Of a stretch of 64,000 nt of DNA, positions 22,641-33,715 are shown in pieces (positions within the stretch are counted from its first letter, which is position 1; the number at the start of each line of letters is the position of its first letter). The notes below the pieces were generated by a model, which had not been told where the DNA came from, made no database searches, and worked only from the letters and a program-made list of their open reading frames with translations. The stretch covers positions 494,564,190 through 494,628,189 of the forward strand of contig CM060990.1 in the NCBI GenBank assembly GCA_030765065.1. Reading direction: 5' to 3'. Source of the DNA: Deroplatys truncata (lineage: Eukaryota > Arthropoda > Insecta > Mantodea > Mantidae). A program made the translations under genes and the position numbers.

Positions 22641-23770
22641 TACAAATTCATCTTCTAATAACTCCGAAACTAATTACGGTAAAGACACCGAATAAAGTCT
22701 ATTGCATTTATGTCATTAGGTGGTTTCCTGCGGATGTATATTTGGGTAGCTGGTGTCCTGAATTCAATTCTTAATTCTTAAATCTCTACTATCTCGGAAA
22801 CCAAGAGAGGCAGAGGGGTGTACTAAAGCACGATTGATAGGATCTGTGATGTGTAATTAATACTGTACACAATTTCCAATCAACTGTCTTTAGTTAGAAT
22901 CCCGATCTTTTAATGATTTCCTTAATTTTTCTCTATACTCTAGAATATATCACTTAGATTGATGCTGTAACTGCATACAGCTATTTTAAACATACCGAAC
23001 TAATATTCTAAATAATTTGTTCCTGGTTTCCGGGTTCGCATATTGATAAAATGAAATTTACTTATAAATTTAATAACTCCCGAACTAATTAAGATAAAGA
23101 CGGCAAATAAACTTTATTACATTAACCTTATTAGTTAATTTCTTGCTAATGTCTATATAGATACCTTGCGTCCTGGGTTCGATCCTTAATTTTGAATATC
23201 TTTTATCTCAGAAACTAAGAGAGATAGAGGCGTGTACCAAAGCATGTTTTATAGCCTCTATGATGGATAATTAATACTGTATATAATTGTCAATCAGTTG
23301 TCCTTAGTTCGAATCCCAATCTTTTAATGATTTACTTAATTTTCCTCTATACCCTAGGATACGTCACTTAGGTTGATAGCGTAACTGAATACAGCTGTGT
23401 TTAACATACCAAACTATTATAAAAATATTTTTGTTCCTGGTGTTCTGTGTTCGAATACAGTAAATTTCATTGAACGATTCAATGAAATTTACTTACAAAT
23501 TTAATAACTCGTAATCTAATTTAGATAGACACGTCAAGTAAAACGTAAACAGAGTACCTAGTCCCTAAGTATCGTTATCATGACAAAAATTAATTTAAAG
23601 TACTCAGATCGAATCCCGAAGTGGTGATTTCATGTATCTTCAAGCATATGGATCATATCAGGTTCGAGTAAAGATTAAGTGGTAGATGCTGATGCGGGGA
23701 GCTAAATTACTGAAATACATTTATTAAAGCATTATTTGGTTCGATTCTGGAAGCTTAGAATCTGTGTAAC
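22641..23770 (+). repeat. Element B array of tRNA B-box-like motifs
   Basis: Diverged version of 8652-10160, with motifs near 22621, 22757, 22890, 23034, 23178, 23305, 23448, 23605, 23662 and 23738. The 135-150 bp spacing is kept although several motifs have point changes (for example GTTAGAATCC). Confidence 0.75.
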
Positions 23771-24155
23771 TCTGAAAAAATTGCTTTGCTCGTGATTGTA
23801 GTGAAATGTAATGGCCTTTCTGTGGGAAGATGGAAAGGAAGAATTGAAAAGGGAATGAAAACCTGGAATAATGTAGTATACACATATATTTAAGTAAATA
23901 AGGGGGAAAATGTTCTACGTTACCTTTTAAGCTTTTACTTTTAAGTATTGTGATAATAGAGCTGGGGTTATACTTGGTGCAATGGGTGGTGGAGGCGGTG
24001 GTGGTGGTTGTGGTAGGCTTTGAATGACAACATCTGTCTGAATGAGAGTGTGAGAATACTTCTCTTGTTGGTGTGACATCATATAGTTAGCTATGGAACT
24101 AATTTAAATATGTTTTATACTATCAGACATCCTGTCTCTGAGTGTGACGTCATAG
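23771..24155 (+). other. Promoter-upstream block of element B, truncated
   Basis: Contains the GGT microsatellite (about 23985-24012) and the CRE-like TGACGTCAT near 24145, where homology to the promoter region stops abruptly and polymerase coding sequence begins. The TATA box and leader are deleted. Confidence 0.6.
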
Positions 24156-24827
24156 ACATCGAGTATCCTGTAGGATTTCACGATCTGCACAACGATCAAC
24201 CTTTCCTGCCTTAGTGTATGAAATCATTGAAATCATCTACAAAGAAACTGATAGCTCATCTTGGACCTCAAAGGAAGTATGTAGTACATTACGTGGCTTT
24301 GAAGCAAGCTCTTAATCATGGGTTACGTTTGAGTAAAATCCATCGTGTGCTGCAATTCCAACAGTCACAGTGGTTAAAACCTTATGTGTAATTTAACAAC
24401 AGGCTAGTACATTAAACTGCAAATGATTTCGAGAAGGATCTCTACAAAATCTTTAACAACGCCATGTTTGCAAAAACCATGGAGAATCTGCCTAACCGTA
24501 TGGATATACGACTGGTGAGAAATGAGAAGGCTAGAGAAGCCGATCGCCAAGCCTACGTTTATCGATAGGATGATAATCTAGCTGCTGTACATATGGTCTC
24601 TTGACAAGCCTATATACATTGGTATGAGTGTGTTGGACATCTCCAAGACGTTAATGTATCACTATCATTATGATGTGTTGTTACCATATTACGGAGCTGG
24701 AAACCTGAAGCTTATGTACAAGGATACTCATTGATTCATTCATTCATCGTGTAACAACTGAAGATGTGTACCATGACAAGCTACGTTTACTTGAGCATCT
24801 GGATACTGCTGATTATCCTACAAGCTA

Positions 24828-26151
24828 CGAGGTACGTCCAGAAAGTAAGTTCCGTTTGGTAATAAATTGTGTACAGATACAGAAAAATTATTTATGGCAC
24901 AAAATTCTACAACTCTTAAACTACTTTTCCACATAACTGCCGAAATTTCGCAGGCATTTGTCATAGCGTGGCACACGTTTTTGTATACCTTCTTCATAGA
25001 CGTTTGCCGCCTGTGTCTTCAACCAGTTGGAAACATTTTCTTTCAGTTCTTCGTCATTGTTGAAGTGTTGACCGCCAAGGAAAGACTTGAGATGTAAGAA
25101 CAGATGAAAGTCGCTAGGAGCGAGGTCAGGGCTGTACGGAGGATGGTCAAACACGTCCCAGCCAAATCCCTGTAGGAGGTTTTGCGTCACATTTGCAGTG
25201 TGTGGTCGTGCGTTGTCGTGAAGAAAAACAACACCTTTTGACAGCAATCCTCGGTGCTTATTCTGTATTGCGCGGAGCAATTTCCAAAGTGTCTCGCAAT
25301 AAACATCTGCTTTGATTGTTTGACCACGCGGTAAGAAATCAATGAGTAAGACGCCTTTCCAGCCCAGAACACTGTGCACATCATTTTTCGAGGTGTCAAG
25401 ATTTGTTTCGGCTTAACCTTTGCTGGGGATGAAGTGTGCCTCCGTTCCATTGATTGCCGCTTACTTTTAAGGATGTCGTAAGAAACCCAAGTTTCATCTC
25501 CTGTGACTATCTGTGTCAGAAATTCTTCGCCGCCTTCATCATAACGGGTCAAAAACTGAAGTGCACTACCCATCCGGTTTGTTTTGTGTTGCTCAGTAAG
25601 AATCTCTGGTACCCAACGAGAGCAAAGTTTACGAAATTTCAGTTTTTCGGTAACAATTTCATGAATTAGTGATCGTGAGATTTGGGGAAATTCCATAGCG
25701 AGAGCACTAATTGTAAACTTGCGGTTTTCTGGATCTTGTCATCGATCGCGTGAACCAGTTCGTCTGTAACCAAAGATGGACGCCCACTTCGTTCTTCATC
25801 GTGCACTTCACTACGTCCTTCATTGAACTGTTGGACCCATCTTCTCACCGTTGAATCACTCATCGCATTTTCTCCGTAAACTTCGCAAATTTGCCAATAA
25901 ATTTCAATTGGTTTCACTTTCCTAGCATTCAGAAAACGAATCACAGATCTGATTTCACAAGCGGCGGGATTTTCTATCAACACCGACATTGTAAACAAGC
26001 ACAACAAAGCGTACGTGGCTGACAGCGATCTCAAAATGGCGCACGTTTCTTCTCCTTGATACAGAGCGTCTACAGCGCATGTGCGGAACTGCGATCCCAG
26101 CGCTGCAGCGGAGAGAAATTGAAACGGATCTTACTTTCTGGACGTACCTCA
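24828..26151 (-). mobile_element. mariner-family transposon, 1,324 bp
   Basis: Ends are inverted: CGAGGTACGTCCAGAAAGTA at the left and its near-complement TACTTTCTGGACGTACCTCA at the right, about 30 bp of near-perfect match, flanked by TA dinucleotides at 24826-24827 and 26152-26153, the expected mariner target duplication. It lies inside the polymerase pseudogene of element B, so it came later. Transposase is on the minus strand. Confidence 0.93.
24921..26034 (-). pseudogene. mariner transposase (D,D34D type), frameshifted
   Basis: Would cut and paste the surrounding transposon. Three overlapping frames read leftward: 26034-25666, 25696-25187 and 25379-24921. The first holds the DNA-binding region with the second helix-turn-helix (STVRRWVQQFNEGRSEVHDEE, shortened here) and the linker SGRPS. 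The second holds VTGDETW with the first catalytic Asp. The third holds FLHDNARPH (second Asp) and YSPDLAPSDFHLF (third Asp), 34 residues apart as in mariner. Two frameshifts, near 25680 and 25380, inactivate it. All three catalytic aspartates remain readable. Confidence 0.92.
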
Positions 26152-26516
26152 TATATATGCTATTCAGCTCTAAACAAGAAGGAGCTTGGGAAATTTAAAG
26201 ATGAGCCTAATGGTAAAATCATCCAGCTCTTCGTCGGACTACCAGCTAAGATGTATGCACTAGATACCAATAGCTCAATAGTAAAAAAGATTAAGGGTGT
26301 AACACCTAGTGCTATTAAGCAGTACATTACTTTTGACAGCTATACAGACTATCTTAAAACCTGTGAAATCATCAGAAACGCCTATGAATCTAATCTTATC
26401 ACGAAAGCACGCTGTTAACACAGTGCAAGTGAATAAAATTACATTGAATCCCTTTGATAATAAAAGAGTTATTGCCGAGGATGGAATAGCTACCTATGCG
26501 TATGGACATTACAGTA

Positions 26517-26760
26517 ATATTTTGTAATATTTTATTTCATCATCATTATTACAATAATACAAATAAAGCTTACATCTAAAACTTTTGTCTAGTGCACCAG
26601 TTTTCTAGCTCCCCCATATTTAGCCCCTAGGCTGTATATATGGGATAAAGCTACTAGATACCATCTCTTCACATTTTCCAAACTATGCCCGTTCTGCTGT
26701 ACCTCTCTTAAGCTCCTCATCCACTTATCCCTTGTGTTGCCTAAAAATGTCCCCATCATT
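26517..26760 (-). mobile_element. 244-bp 5'-truncated retroposon insertion
   Basis: Flanked by a perfect 12-bp duplication GACATTACAGTA (26505-26516 and 26761-26772); the duplicated bases occur once in the other polymerase copies. Read on the minus strand, a short open frame with WYLVALSHIYSLGAK and ending RKLVH stop is followed by an A/T-rich tail with TGATGATGAAATAAAA. This is the pattern of a 3' LINE end inserted by target-primed reverse transcription. The LINE clade is not identified. Confidence 0.75.
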
Positions 26761-26772
26761 GACATTACAGTA

Positions 26773-27149
26773 TTACAAACGGTGCTTAAGAGAATGTGTG
26801 TCGAAGATGAAGATTTTCTCGCGAGTCTACAATCTTAAAAAATGAAATTTATCCTGTGCTGTGTATGCAATTAGCAGACGCCCCTGATGAAGAAAGAAAA
26901 ATAATAAAAACGATGGAAGGGAAGGTGTTAACCCTGCCATTAGGAGCAATCCTAGTGCTAGTCTCAAGCCTAAATAAAGGGGAGAGGCACCTACAACAAA
27001 CTAAAATAAGGTATGTTGACCCAAAGCTTTTCAATTTGTAAACCAATATGCAGTTTATTCCCCTCCGCCTCGCACACTAACTGTTTATCATATACGCTTT
27101 AGAAAAAAGTATATAAAGTGTTGTAACGTTGGATGAGAAATGTTTATAA
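26773..27149 (+). other. Conserved polymerase 3' flank, element B
   Basis: Same block as 14461-14834, carrying the micro-ORF at 26913-27041. Confidence 0.55.
26913..27041 (+). CDS. Possible 42-aa hydrophobic peptide (element B)
   Basis: MEGKVLTLPLGAILVLVSSL followed by a 22-residue polar tail. The hydrophobic core differs from element A by one V-to-L change. Possible micro-ORF; see 1645-1737. Confidence 0.2.
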   Translation: MEGKVLTLPLGAILVLVSSLNKGERHLQQTKIRYVDPKLFNL

Positions 27150-28935
27150 TCTAATTACTCTCTATATTACCATGAATATCTGTGATACTATCTTAATTAT
27201 GTGCTAAAATGACTTAAATACCTGTAATACTACCCGAATCATGTGAATTACCTTAAATAGTTCTGATAAAAATCCCTGCTCAAAATTAGCACGAGACCTG
27301 TGATACTCTCTGGTTTGCCCTAAATATCAATGATACTATTTGAATTACCGGTTAAAATGACTCAACTACTTGTGATACAACCTGAATCACCTTAAATAGC
27401 TGTGATACGAATCGTTGATCGAAATTATTACGAGTATCTGTGAAACTATGCTGATTACCCCAAATACTTACGATATTACCTGAACTTTCTGTGAAATACG
27501 AAGCTATGTTATAACCGACCCCTGGAACCTACCCTCCTGTAATGCTGGCTAAATTACTGTAATCCCCTATGATACTTGAATTATCCTAAATACCTACGAT
27601 ACTCTCTGAATTATCTGTGAAATACGAAACTATGCAATACCCCACCCCTGGAATCTATCCTCCGGTGATACTAGCTGAATTAGCTTAAATACCTACGATA
27701 CTAACTGAATTGCCTGTGAAATCATACACAGCTATGATGCAGTCAGCCTCCTGTGATACTAGCTGAATTAGCTTAAATGCCCCCGATACTAGCTATGAAA
27801 CGTATACAGCTATGATACGCCCTGCCCCTGGAATCTAGCCTCCTGTGGTATTAGCTGAGTTACTCTAAACACCTTGAATCAGTCCAGATACCTACGATAC
27901 TATCTGAATTACCTGTGAAATTATACGGAACTATATACACACTAAACCATGGAATCTGTCCTAACCTGTGATACTAGCTGAGTTACTCTAAGCACCTATG
28001 ATACTTGAATCAGCCCAAATACCTACGATACTATCTGAGTTCCCTGTGAAATCATACACAGCTATGATGCGGTCAGCCTCTGGAATATACCCTCGTGGTA
28101 TACTAGCTGAATTAGCTTAAATGCCAACGATGCTAGCTGAATTGCCTATGAAATCATATACAGCTATGATACGCCCTGCCCCTGGAATCTAGTCTCCTGT
28201 GATACTAGCTGAGTGACTCTAAACACATATGATACTTGAATTATCCTAAATAGCTGCGATACTATCTGAATTACCTGTGAAATCAAACGGAAGTATACAC
28301 ACGCCAAACCATGGAATCTGTTCTACCCTGTGATACTAGCTGAGTTACTCAAGCTTCTATGATACTTGAATCAGTCCAAATACCTACGATACTATCTGAG
28401 TTACCTGTGAAATCATACACAGCTATGATGCAGTCAGCCTCAGGAATATACCCTCCTGTGATGCTAGCTGAATTAGCTTAAATGTCCACGATGCTAGCTG
28501 AATTGTTTGTGAAATCATATACAGCGATGATACGCCATGCCCCATAAATCTAGCCTCCTGTGATACTAGCTGAGTGACTCTAAACACCTATGATACTTGA
28601 ATTATCCTAAATACCTGCGATGCTATCTAAATTACCTGTGAAATCAAACGGAACTATACACACGCTAAACCATGGAATCTATTCTGCCCTGTGATACTAG
28701 CTGAGTTACTCTAAGCATCTATAATACTTGAATCAGCTCAAATACCTACTATACTATCTGAATTACCTGTGAAACCATACACAGCTGTGATGCAGTCAGC
28801 CTCTGGAATATACCCTCCTGTGATACTGGATGAATTAGCTTAAATGCTCATGATACTAGCTGAATTGCCTGTGAAATCATATACAGCTATGATACGCCCT
28901 GCCCCTGGAATCTAGTCTCCTGTGATAGTAGCTGA
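27150..28935 (+). repeat. GATAC satellite of element B
   Basis: The longest of the satellite blocks, about 1.8 kb. From about 27720 onward it is organised in higher-order repeats of about 380 bp with the markers CCATGGAATCTGTYCT (27953, 28309, 28671) and ATACAGCTATGATACGCC. This amplification is not seen in elements A and C. Confidence 0.85.
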
Positions 28936-28939
28936 ATTA

Positions 28940-29400
28940 CTTACCTTTTAGCGTGAGTGGGTCACCTTTTTTGCGTAAGTGGGTCACCTTTTTGCGTGAG
29001 TGGGTCACCTTTTTATGTGAGTGTGTCACCTTTTTGCGTGAGTGGGTCACCTTTTTACGTGAGTAGGTCACCTTTTTGCGTGAGTGGGTCACCTTTTTAT
29101 ATGAGTGTGTCACCTTTTTGCGTGAGTGGGTCACCTTTTTACGTGTGTGGGTCATATTTTTCGTGAGTGGGTCACCTTTTTACATGAGTGTGTCACCTTT
29201 TTCCATTAGTGGGCCACCTTTTTACGTGGGTGGGTCACCTTTTTGGTTGAGTGGATCACCTTTTTGGTTGAGTGGGTCACCTTTTTGGTTGAGTGGGTCA
29301 CCTTTTTAGCCTGAGTGGATCACCTTTTTGTGTGAGTGGGTCACCTTTCTACGTGAGTGGGTCACCTTTTTGCGTGAATGGGTCACCGTTTTAGTGTGAG
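28940..29400 (+). repeat. 21-bp GGGTCACC array of element B
   Basis: About 21 copies of GTGAGTGGGTCACCTTTTTGC, period 21. The second half of the unit (TGCGTGAGT) differs from that in A and C (CCCTTTGT), while GGGTCACCTTTTT is kept. Confidence 0.9.
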
Positions 29401-29505
29401 CGGGCTAGTTGCTGGAGCTACCTAGAATTAGCGTTCTAACATTGACAGGAAACAGTTTTCCATGAAGTTCTCGTCTAAAGTCGCTTTCAAAGTCTAGCAC
29501 CTCCC
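29401..29505 (+). other. Conserved subterminal block of element B
   Basis: CTAGAATTAGCGTTCTAACA through AAGTCTAGCACCTCC, nearly the same as in A and C. Confidence 0.6.
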
Positions 29506-30785
29506 CTCCTATTCCCTATCTCTCCTGCATATAAGTCCATATTCCTGCTCCTTCACTATCAGTCTAGCCTAGCGGCTCTCTTCGTTTTTCTATACCTCTC
29601 ATACATGCAAACGCATACTCTATTCTCAACCTCTGTCTAGTCTACCATCTCTCCCCGCAATCCCTATCTTTTCCATATAAATGCATATCCTAGTCCTCAA
29701 CATGTCTGGCCTAGCACTTCTCCTCGTATGCCGTATCTCTCCCACATAAAGCACATTTCCCTCTCCTTCATCACTCTCTAGCATAGGATCTCTTCGTTTT
29801 CTCGTCTCTCCTTATAAATGCATACTCAAACCCTCATAGCCTAATACCTGTCCTCGGTTTGCTATCTCTCCCATATAAAAGCCATATTTTACCCTTCAAG
29901 TCCTGACTAGTCTAGCTCTTCCCCTCATATTCCCTATCTCTCCTGTGTATAAGCTCATATTTCTACTCCTTCAGTATCTGTCTAGCCTAACACCTCTCCT
30001 CCTGTTCCTATACCTCTCATACATATAAACACATACTCTACTCTCAACCTCTATCTAGTCTAGCACATCTCCCCATATCCGTTGCCTCTCATAAAGCGCA
30101 TTCTCCTCCTGCCCCCCTGTCTAGCTGAGGATCTCTCATTGGTTTTCTATACCTCTCATATAAATACCTTCTACCTTTAACATCTGTCTATCCTATCATA
30201 GGATCTCTCCGTTTTCTCGTCTCTCCTTATAAACGCATACTCAATCTCCTTAGCCTAATACCACTCCTTCTGTTCCTATACACCTATACCCCTCTACTCT
30301 AAACCTCTGGATGGTCTAGCACCTCTCCCCGTATCCCCTACCTCTCATAAAGCGCATTCCCTCCTGCCCCTCTATAGCTGAGTATCTCTGCTTGGTTTCC
30401 TATCTAACCTATATAAACCTACCTTTAACACTTGTCTATTCTAGCATGGGATCTCTCTCCGTTTTCTCGTCTCTCCTTGTAAACACAAACTAAAACTCTC
30501 CTAGCCTAATACCTCTCCTCGATTTGCTGTACCTCTCATATAAACCATACTCTACTCCTCAACCTCTGTCTAGCCTAACAACTCTCCACTATCTCTTCCA
30601 TACAAACGTACTTCCCTCCTTCAACCCTGTCTAGCCTAGTATCGGTCGTCGTATTCCCTATCTCTTCCATATAAATCCAATGTCCTCCTTGAAGGCTCCC
30701 TCAACTTAGCATCTGCCCTCGTTTTCCCTATCCTTTCCCATATATGCCCAAAAATCTTCGCTCGATCTCTCCTAAATAACCTACT
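29506..30785 (+). repeat. Terminal tandem zone and right terminus of element B
   Basis: About eighteen diverged copies of the 69-bp unit (CTGTCTAGCCTA... TCTCATATAAAC). The final 376 bp mirror the left terminus. Ends CCTACT at 30785. Confidence 0.85.
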
Positions 30786-30791
30786 TATATA
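30786..30791. other. Right target-site duplication of element B (TATATA)
   Basis: Matches 22021-22026. Confidence 0.75.
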
Positions 30792-30840
30792 ACAGGAGAA
30801 AAGCCAAAATAATTATATTTTCGAAAGATTTAAATTCAAT

Positions 30841-31112
30841 TAAGTTGAGCTTTATTTATGGACGCTCCTTAATTGCCGTGGTTCTTAGCGTCCCATTCTA
30901 TATTGGGGTGAAAACCCGGTAATTTTGCTCAGAGACCCCTTTATCAGGCTTGATGTTCTTTTATGTGTCGTAAATCTATGACACGGAGCCACCGGCTTCT
31001 GGCGGAAGCCATGCTAAGAATTTTTACGCCCGAAAACATCCATCGCCCTCCACCGGGTTGAATCTGCGGCCTCGGGAAGTAGAGGCTAGCATGGTAACCA
31101 CTACACCACTCT
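30841..31112 (-). mobile_element. tRNA-derived SINE, copy 1
   Basis: Minus-strand SINE. The head contains TGGTGTAGTGGTTACCATG (A box) and a B-box counterpart near 31070, altered here to AGATTCAACCC. The body includes CGTCATAGATTTACGACAC-like sequence and the tail AGCGTCCATAAATAAAGC. Likely duplication GAAAGTGTAATTT flanks it imperfectly (30823 and 31113). Three more copies lie at 53522, 58972 and 60483, all in the same orientation. Confidence 0.85.
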
Positions 31113-31308
31113 GAAAGTGTAATTTCCAGGTTTGGAACCAAGGTGAATTTCATAAGCATTATTAGGTTGTCGAAAGTTGCAATGGTTCCTTTAACTTTTA
31201 TTACATTTCTGCTGTATAAAACCACCAGGAAAACTATAGTTTCCATATAGTTTTATTTTGTTTTTTTCTTAACGTGAATGGCAGTAATGTTTGCTTCAAT
31301 ATATAATG
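31113..31308. other. Short unique stretch between SINE and element C
   Basis: No feature seen. Confidence 0.4.
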
Positions 31309-31314
31309 TAAGTA
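31309..31314. other. Left target-site duplication of element C (TAAGTA)
   Basis: TAAGTA directly before GGTAGCTTATTTAGG; repeated at 45542-45547. Confidence 0.85.
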
Positions 31315-32335
31315 GGTAGCTTATTTAGGAGAGAGCTGGGCCACTTTTTTGCGTTTATATGGGAAAGGATAGGGAAAACGAGGGTGGATGCGGAGGAAAA
31401 TGCGTTTATATGGGCGAGATAGGGAATACGAGGACTGACGCTAGGCTAGACAGTGGTAGAAGGAGGGGGGAATGCGCTTTATATGAGACAGATAGGGAAT
31501 ACGTGGAGAGGTGCTAGGCTAGACAGAGGTTGTGAGTAGAGTATGCGTTTATATGTATGAGAGGTATAGGAGCAGGAGGAGAGGTGCTAGGCTAGACAGA
31601 GGTTGAGTAGAGTATGGGTTATATGAGGGAGGTAGGGAACAGAAGGAGAGGTGTTAGGCTAGCCAGAGGTTGAGGAGAAGAGTATGGTTTATATGGGAGA
31701 TATAGGAAAACGAGGAGTGGTGTTAGGCTAGACAGAGGTTGAGGAGTGGAGTATGGTTTATATGACAAGTATACGAGGAGAGGTATTAGGTTAGGAGAAT
31801 TGAGTATGTGTTTATAAGGAGATACGAAAAAACGGAGAGATCCTATTATAGGATAGACAGGTGTTAAAGGTAGAATGTGTTTTATATGAGCGGTATAGGA
31901 AACCAAAGAGAGATGCTCAGCTAGACAGGGGACAGGAGAGGAATGCACTTTATGAGAGGTAGGGGATACGGGGAGTGGTGTTAGGCTAGACAGAGGTTGA
32001 GAGTAGAGTATGCGTTTATATGTATGAGAAGCATAGGAACAGGAAGAGGGGTGTTAGGCTAGACACAGGTTGAGGAGTAGAGAAAGTTTATATAAGAGGT
32101 ATAGGAAAACGAGAAGAGGTGTTAGGCTAGACAAAGGTCGAGGAGTAGAGTATGGTTTATATGAGAGGTACAGGGAAACGAGGAGAGGAGTTAGGCTAGA
32201 CAGAGGTCGAGGAGTAGAGTATGGTTTATATGAGAGGTATAGGGAAACGAGGACAGTCGGTAGGCTAGACAGATAGTGAAGCAGTAGGAATATGGACTTA
32301 TATACAGGAGAGATAGGGAATAGGAGGAGAGGTGC
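31315..32335 (-). repeat. Left terminal tandem zone of element C
   Basis: Units of about 69 bp with GAGAGGTGTTAGGCTAGACA and TATGGTTTATATGAGAGG; mirror of 44585-45541. Each unit carries a TTTATAT (TATA-like) sequence. Apparent Arg-rich or Pro/Leu-rich frames in both strands are by-products. Confidence 0.88.
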
Positions 32336-32435
32336 TAGACCTTGAAAGCGACTTTAGACGTGAACTTCGTGGAAAACTGTTTCATGTCAATGTTAGAGCG
32401 CTAATTCTAGACATGCCCATCACGTAACCCATTCA
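32336..32435 (-). other. Conserved subterminal block of element C, left
   Basis: Inverted form: TTAGAGCGCTAATTCTAGAC and ATGCCCATCACGTAACCC. AGCGCT makes a small perfect palindrome here, where element A has AGCGTT. Confidence 0.6.
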
Positions 32436-32840
32436 GGGAAAAGGCGACTCGCTCAGGGAAAAAGGTGACTGCTCAGGGAAAAAGATGACATGCAACGGGA
32501 AAAAGGTGACCAACAAAGGGAAAAAGGTGACCCGCAAAGGGAAAAACGTGACCCACAAAGGGAAAAAGGTGTCCCGCAAAGGGAAAAGGTGACACGCAAA
32601 GGCAAAAGGTGACCCACAAAGGGAAAAAGGTGACCCATAAAGGGAAAAAGGTGACCCACAAAGGGAAAAAGGTGACCCACACAGGGAAAAAGGTGACCCA
32701 CAAAGGGAAAAAGGTGACCCACTCAAGGGAAAAAGGTGACCCACACAGGGAAAAAGGTGACCCGCGCAGGGAAAAAAGGTGAAACACAAAGGGAAAAGGG
32801 TAGGGAAACGGTGACCCTCTCACGGGAAAAGCTAACCCAC
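32436..32840 (-). repeat. 21-bp GGGTCACC array, left arm of element C
   Basis: About nineteen copies of AAAGGTGACCCACAAAGGGA (minus form GGGTCACCTTTTTCCCTTTG). Long frames in all three minus-strand phases are explained by the 21-bp period. Confidence 0.9.
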
Positions 32841-32849
32841 TCACACTAA

Positions 32850-33715
32850 CAGGTAAGTAATTCAGTTAGTATCACAGGGTAGGACAGATCCCGGGAAGTG
32901 GATATAGCATAGTTCCGTATGATGTTACAGGTAATTCAGGGAGTATCGCAGGTATTTAGGATAATTCAAGTAACATAGGTGATTAGAGTCACTCAGCTAG
33001 TATCACAGGAGGCTAGTTTCCAGGGGCAGGACGTATCATAGCTGCATATTTTTCACAGGCAATTCAGCTAGTATCGGGGGCATTTAAGCTAATTCAGCTT
33101 GTATTTCAAGAGGCTGACTGCATCATAGCAGTGTATGATTTCACAAGTAATTCAGTTAGTATCGTAGATATTTAGGCTAATTCATCTAGTATCACAGGAG
33201 GATAGATTCCAGGAGTTGGATATAGCATAGTTTCATATTTCACAGGTAATTCAAAGGGTATCGTAGGTATTTAGGATAATTCAAGTAACATAGGTGTTTA
33301 GAGTAATTAAGCAAGCATTACAGGAGGGTAGGTTCCAGGGGTTGGTTATAACGTAGTTTCGTATTTTACAGATAGTTACGGTAATATCGTAAGTATTTGG
33401 GTAATCAGCATAGTTTCACAGATGCTCGTGATAATTTCGATCAGAGATTTGTATCACAGCTATTTAAGGTAAATGCAGGTGATTCAGGTTGTATCAATGG
33501 TATTTGAGTCATTTTAACAGGTAATTCATCTAGTATCACTGATATTTAGGGCAAACCAGATAGTATCACAGGTGCTCGTGCTAATTTAGAGCAGGAATTC
33601 GTATCAGAGCTAGTTAAGGTAATTTCACATGATTCGAATAGTATCACAGGTATTTAAGTCATTTTAACAGGCAATTCAACTAGTATCACAGGTATTCATG
33701 GCAATATAGAGAGTA
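32850..33715 (-). repeat. GATAC satellite, left arm of element C
   Basis: Inverted counterpart of 43241-44085, same 30-42 bp units. Confidence 0.85.

Larger units (their letters stand above)
24156..26516 (+). pseudogene. polB: 5'-deleted B-family DNA polymerase of element B, split by mariner
   Basis: Only the C-terminal third remains, about from the FHDLHNDQPFLP segment (before motif B) to TYAYGHYSNIL at the end. It has frameshifts and stops: for example the Cys/Glu region after FLP reads as a stop, motif B sits in a broken frame near 24450, and motif C (YMDTDS in the others) is altered near 24715-24730. The coding sequence is interrupted at 24828-26151 by a mariner element; before and after the insertion the two halves rejoin at the segment equivalent to DYAVNHICHS in element A. 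The C-terminal frame 26154-26410 (KKELGKFKDEPNGKII) is still open. Exonuclease, HNH-like and zinc-knuckle regions are missing through the deletion at about 24156. Confidence 0.85.
22027..30785 (+). mobile_element. Element B: single-arm polymerase element (8.76 kb)
   Basis: Bounded by inverted termini AGTAGGTTATTTAG...CTAAATAACCTACT and a perfect 6-bp duplication TATATA. The terminal inverted repeat is about 380 bp (22027-22400 against 30410-30785). Inside, left to right: terminus, central segment shared with element A's spacer, tRNA-box-like array, GGT microsatellite and promoter-upstream block, a 5'-deleted polymerase, 3' flank, GATAC satellite, 21-bp array, conserved block and terminal tandem zone. 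So it is one arm of the A/C design plus a short opposite end. It contains two later insertions (mariner at 24828-26151, retroposon at 26517-26760). Whether it is a monomeric form or a palindrome that lost an arm cannot be told from one copy. Confidence 0.85.

Noticed and set aside
24156..26516. Element B polymerase as an intron-containing gene
   Set aside because: The gap is a complete mariner with TA duplications, and the remaining frame has stops.
32433..32844. Three overlapping long minus-strand frames rich in Phe, Pro and Gly heptads (also at 44092-44535 and 28937-29309)
   Set aside because: They come from the 21-bp tandem array; a period divisible by three keeps all phases open and the peptide in each phase is a heptad repeat. 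Not genes.
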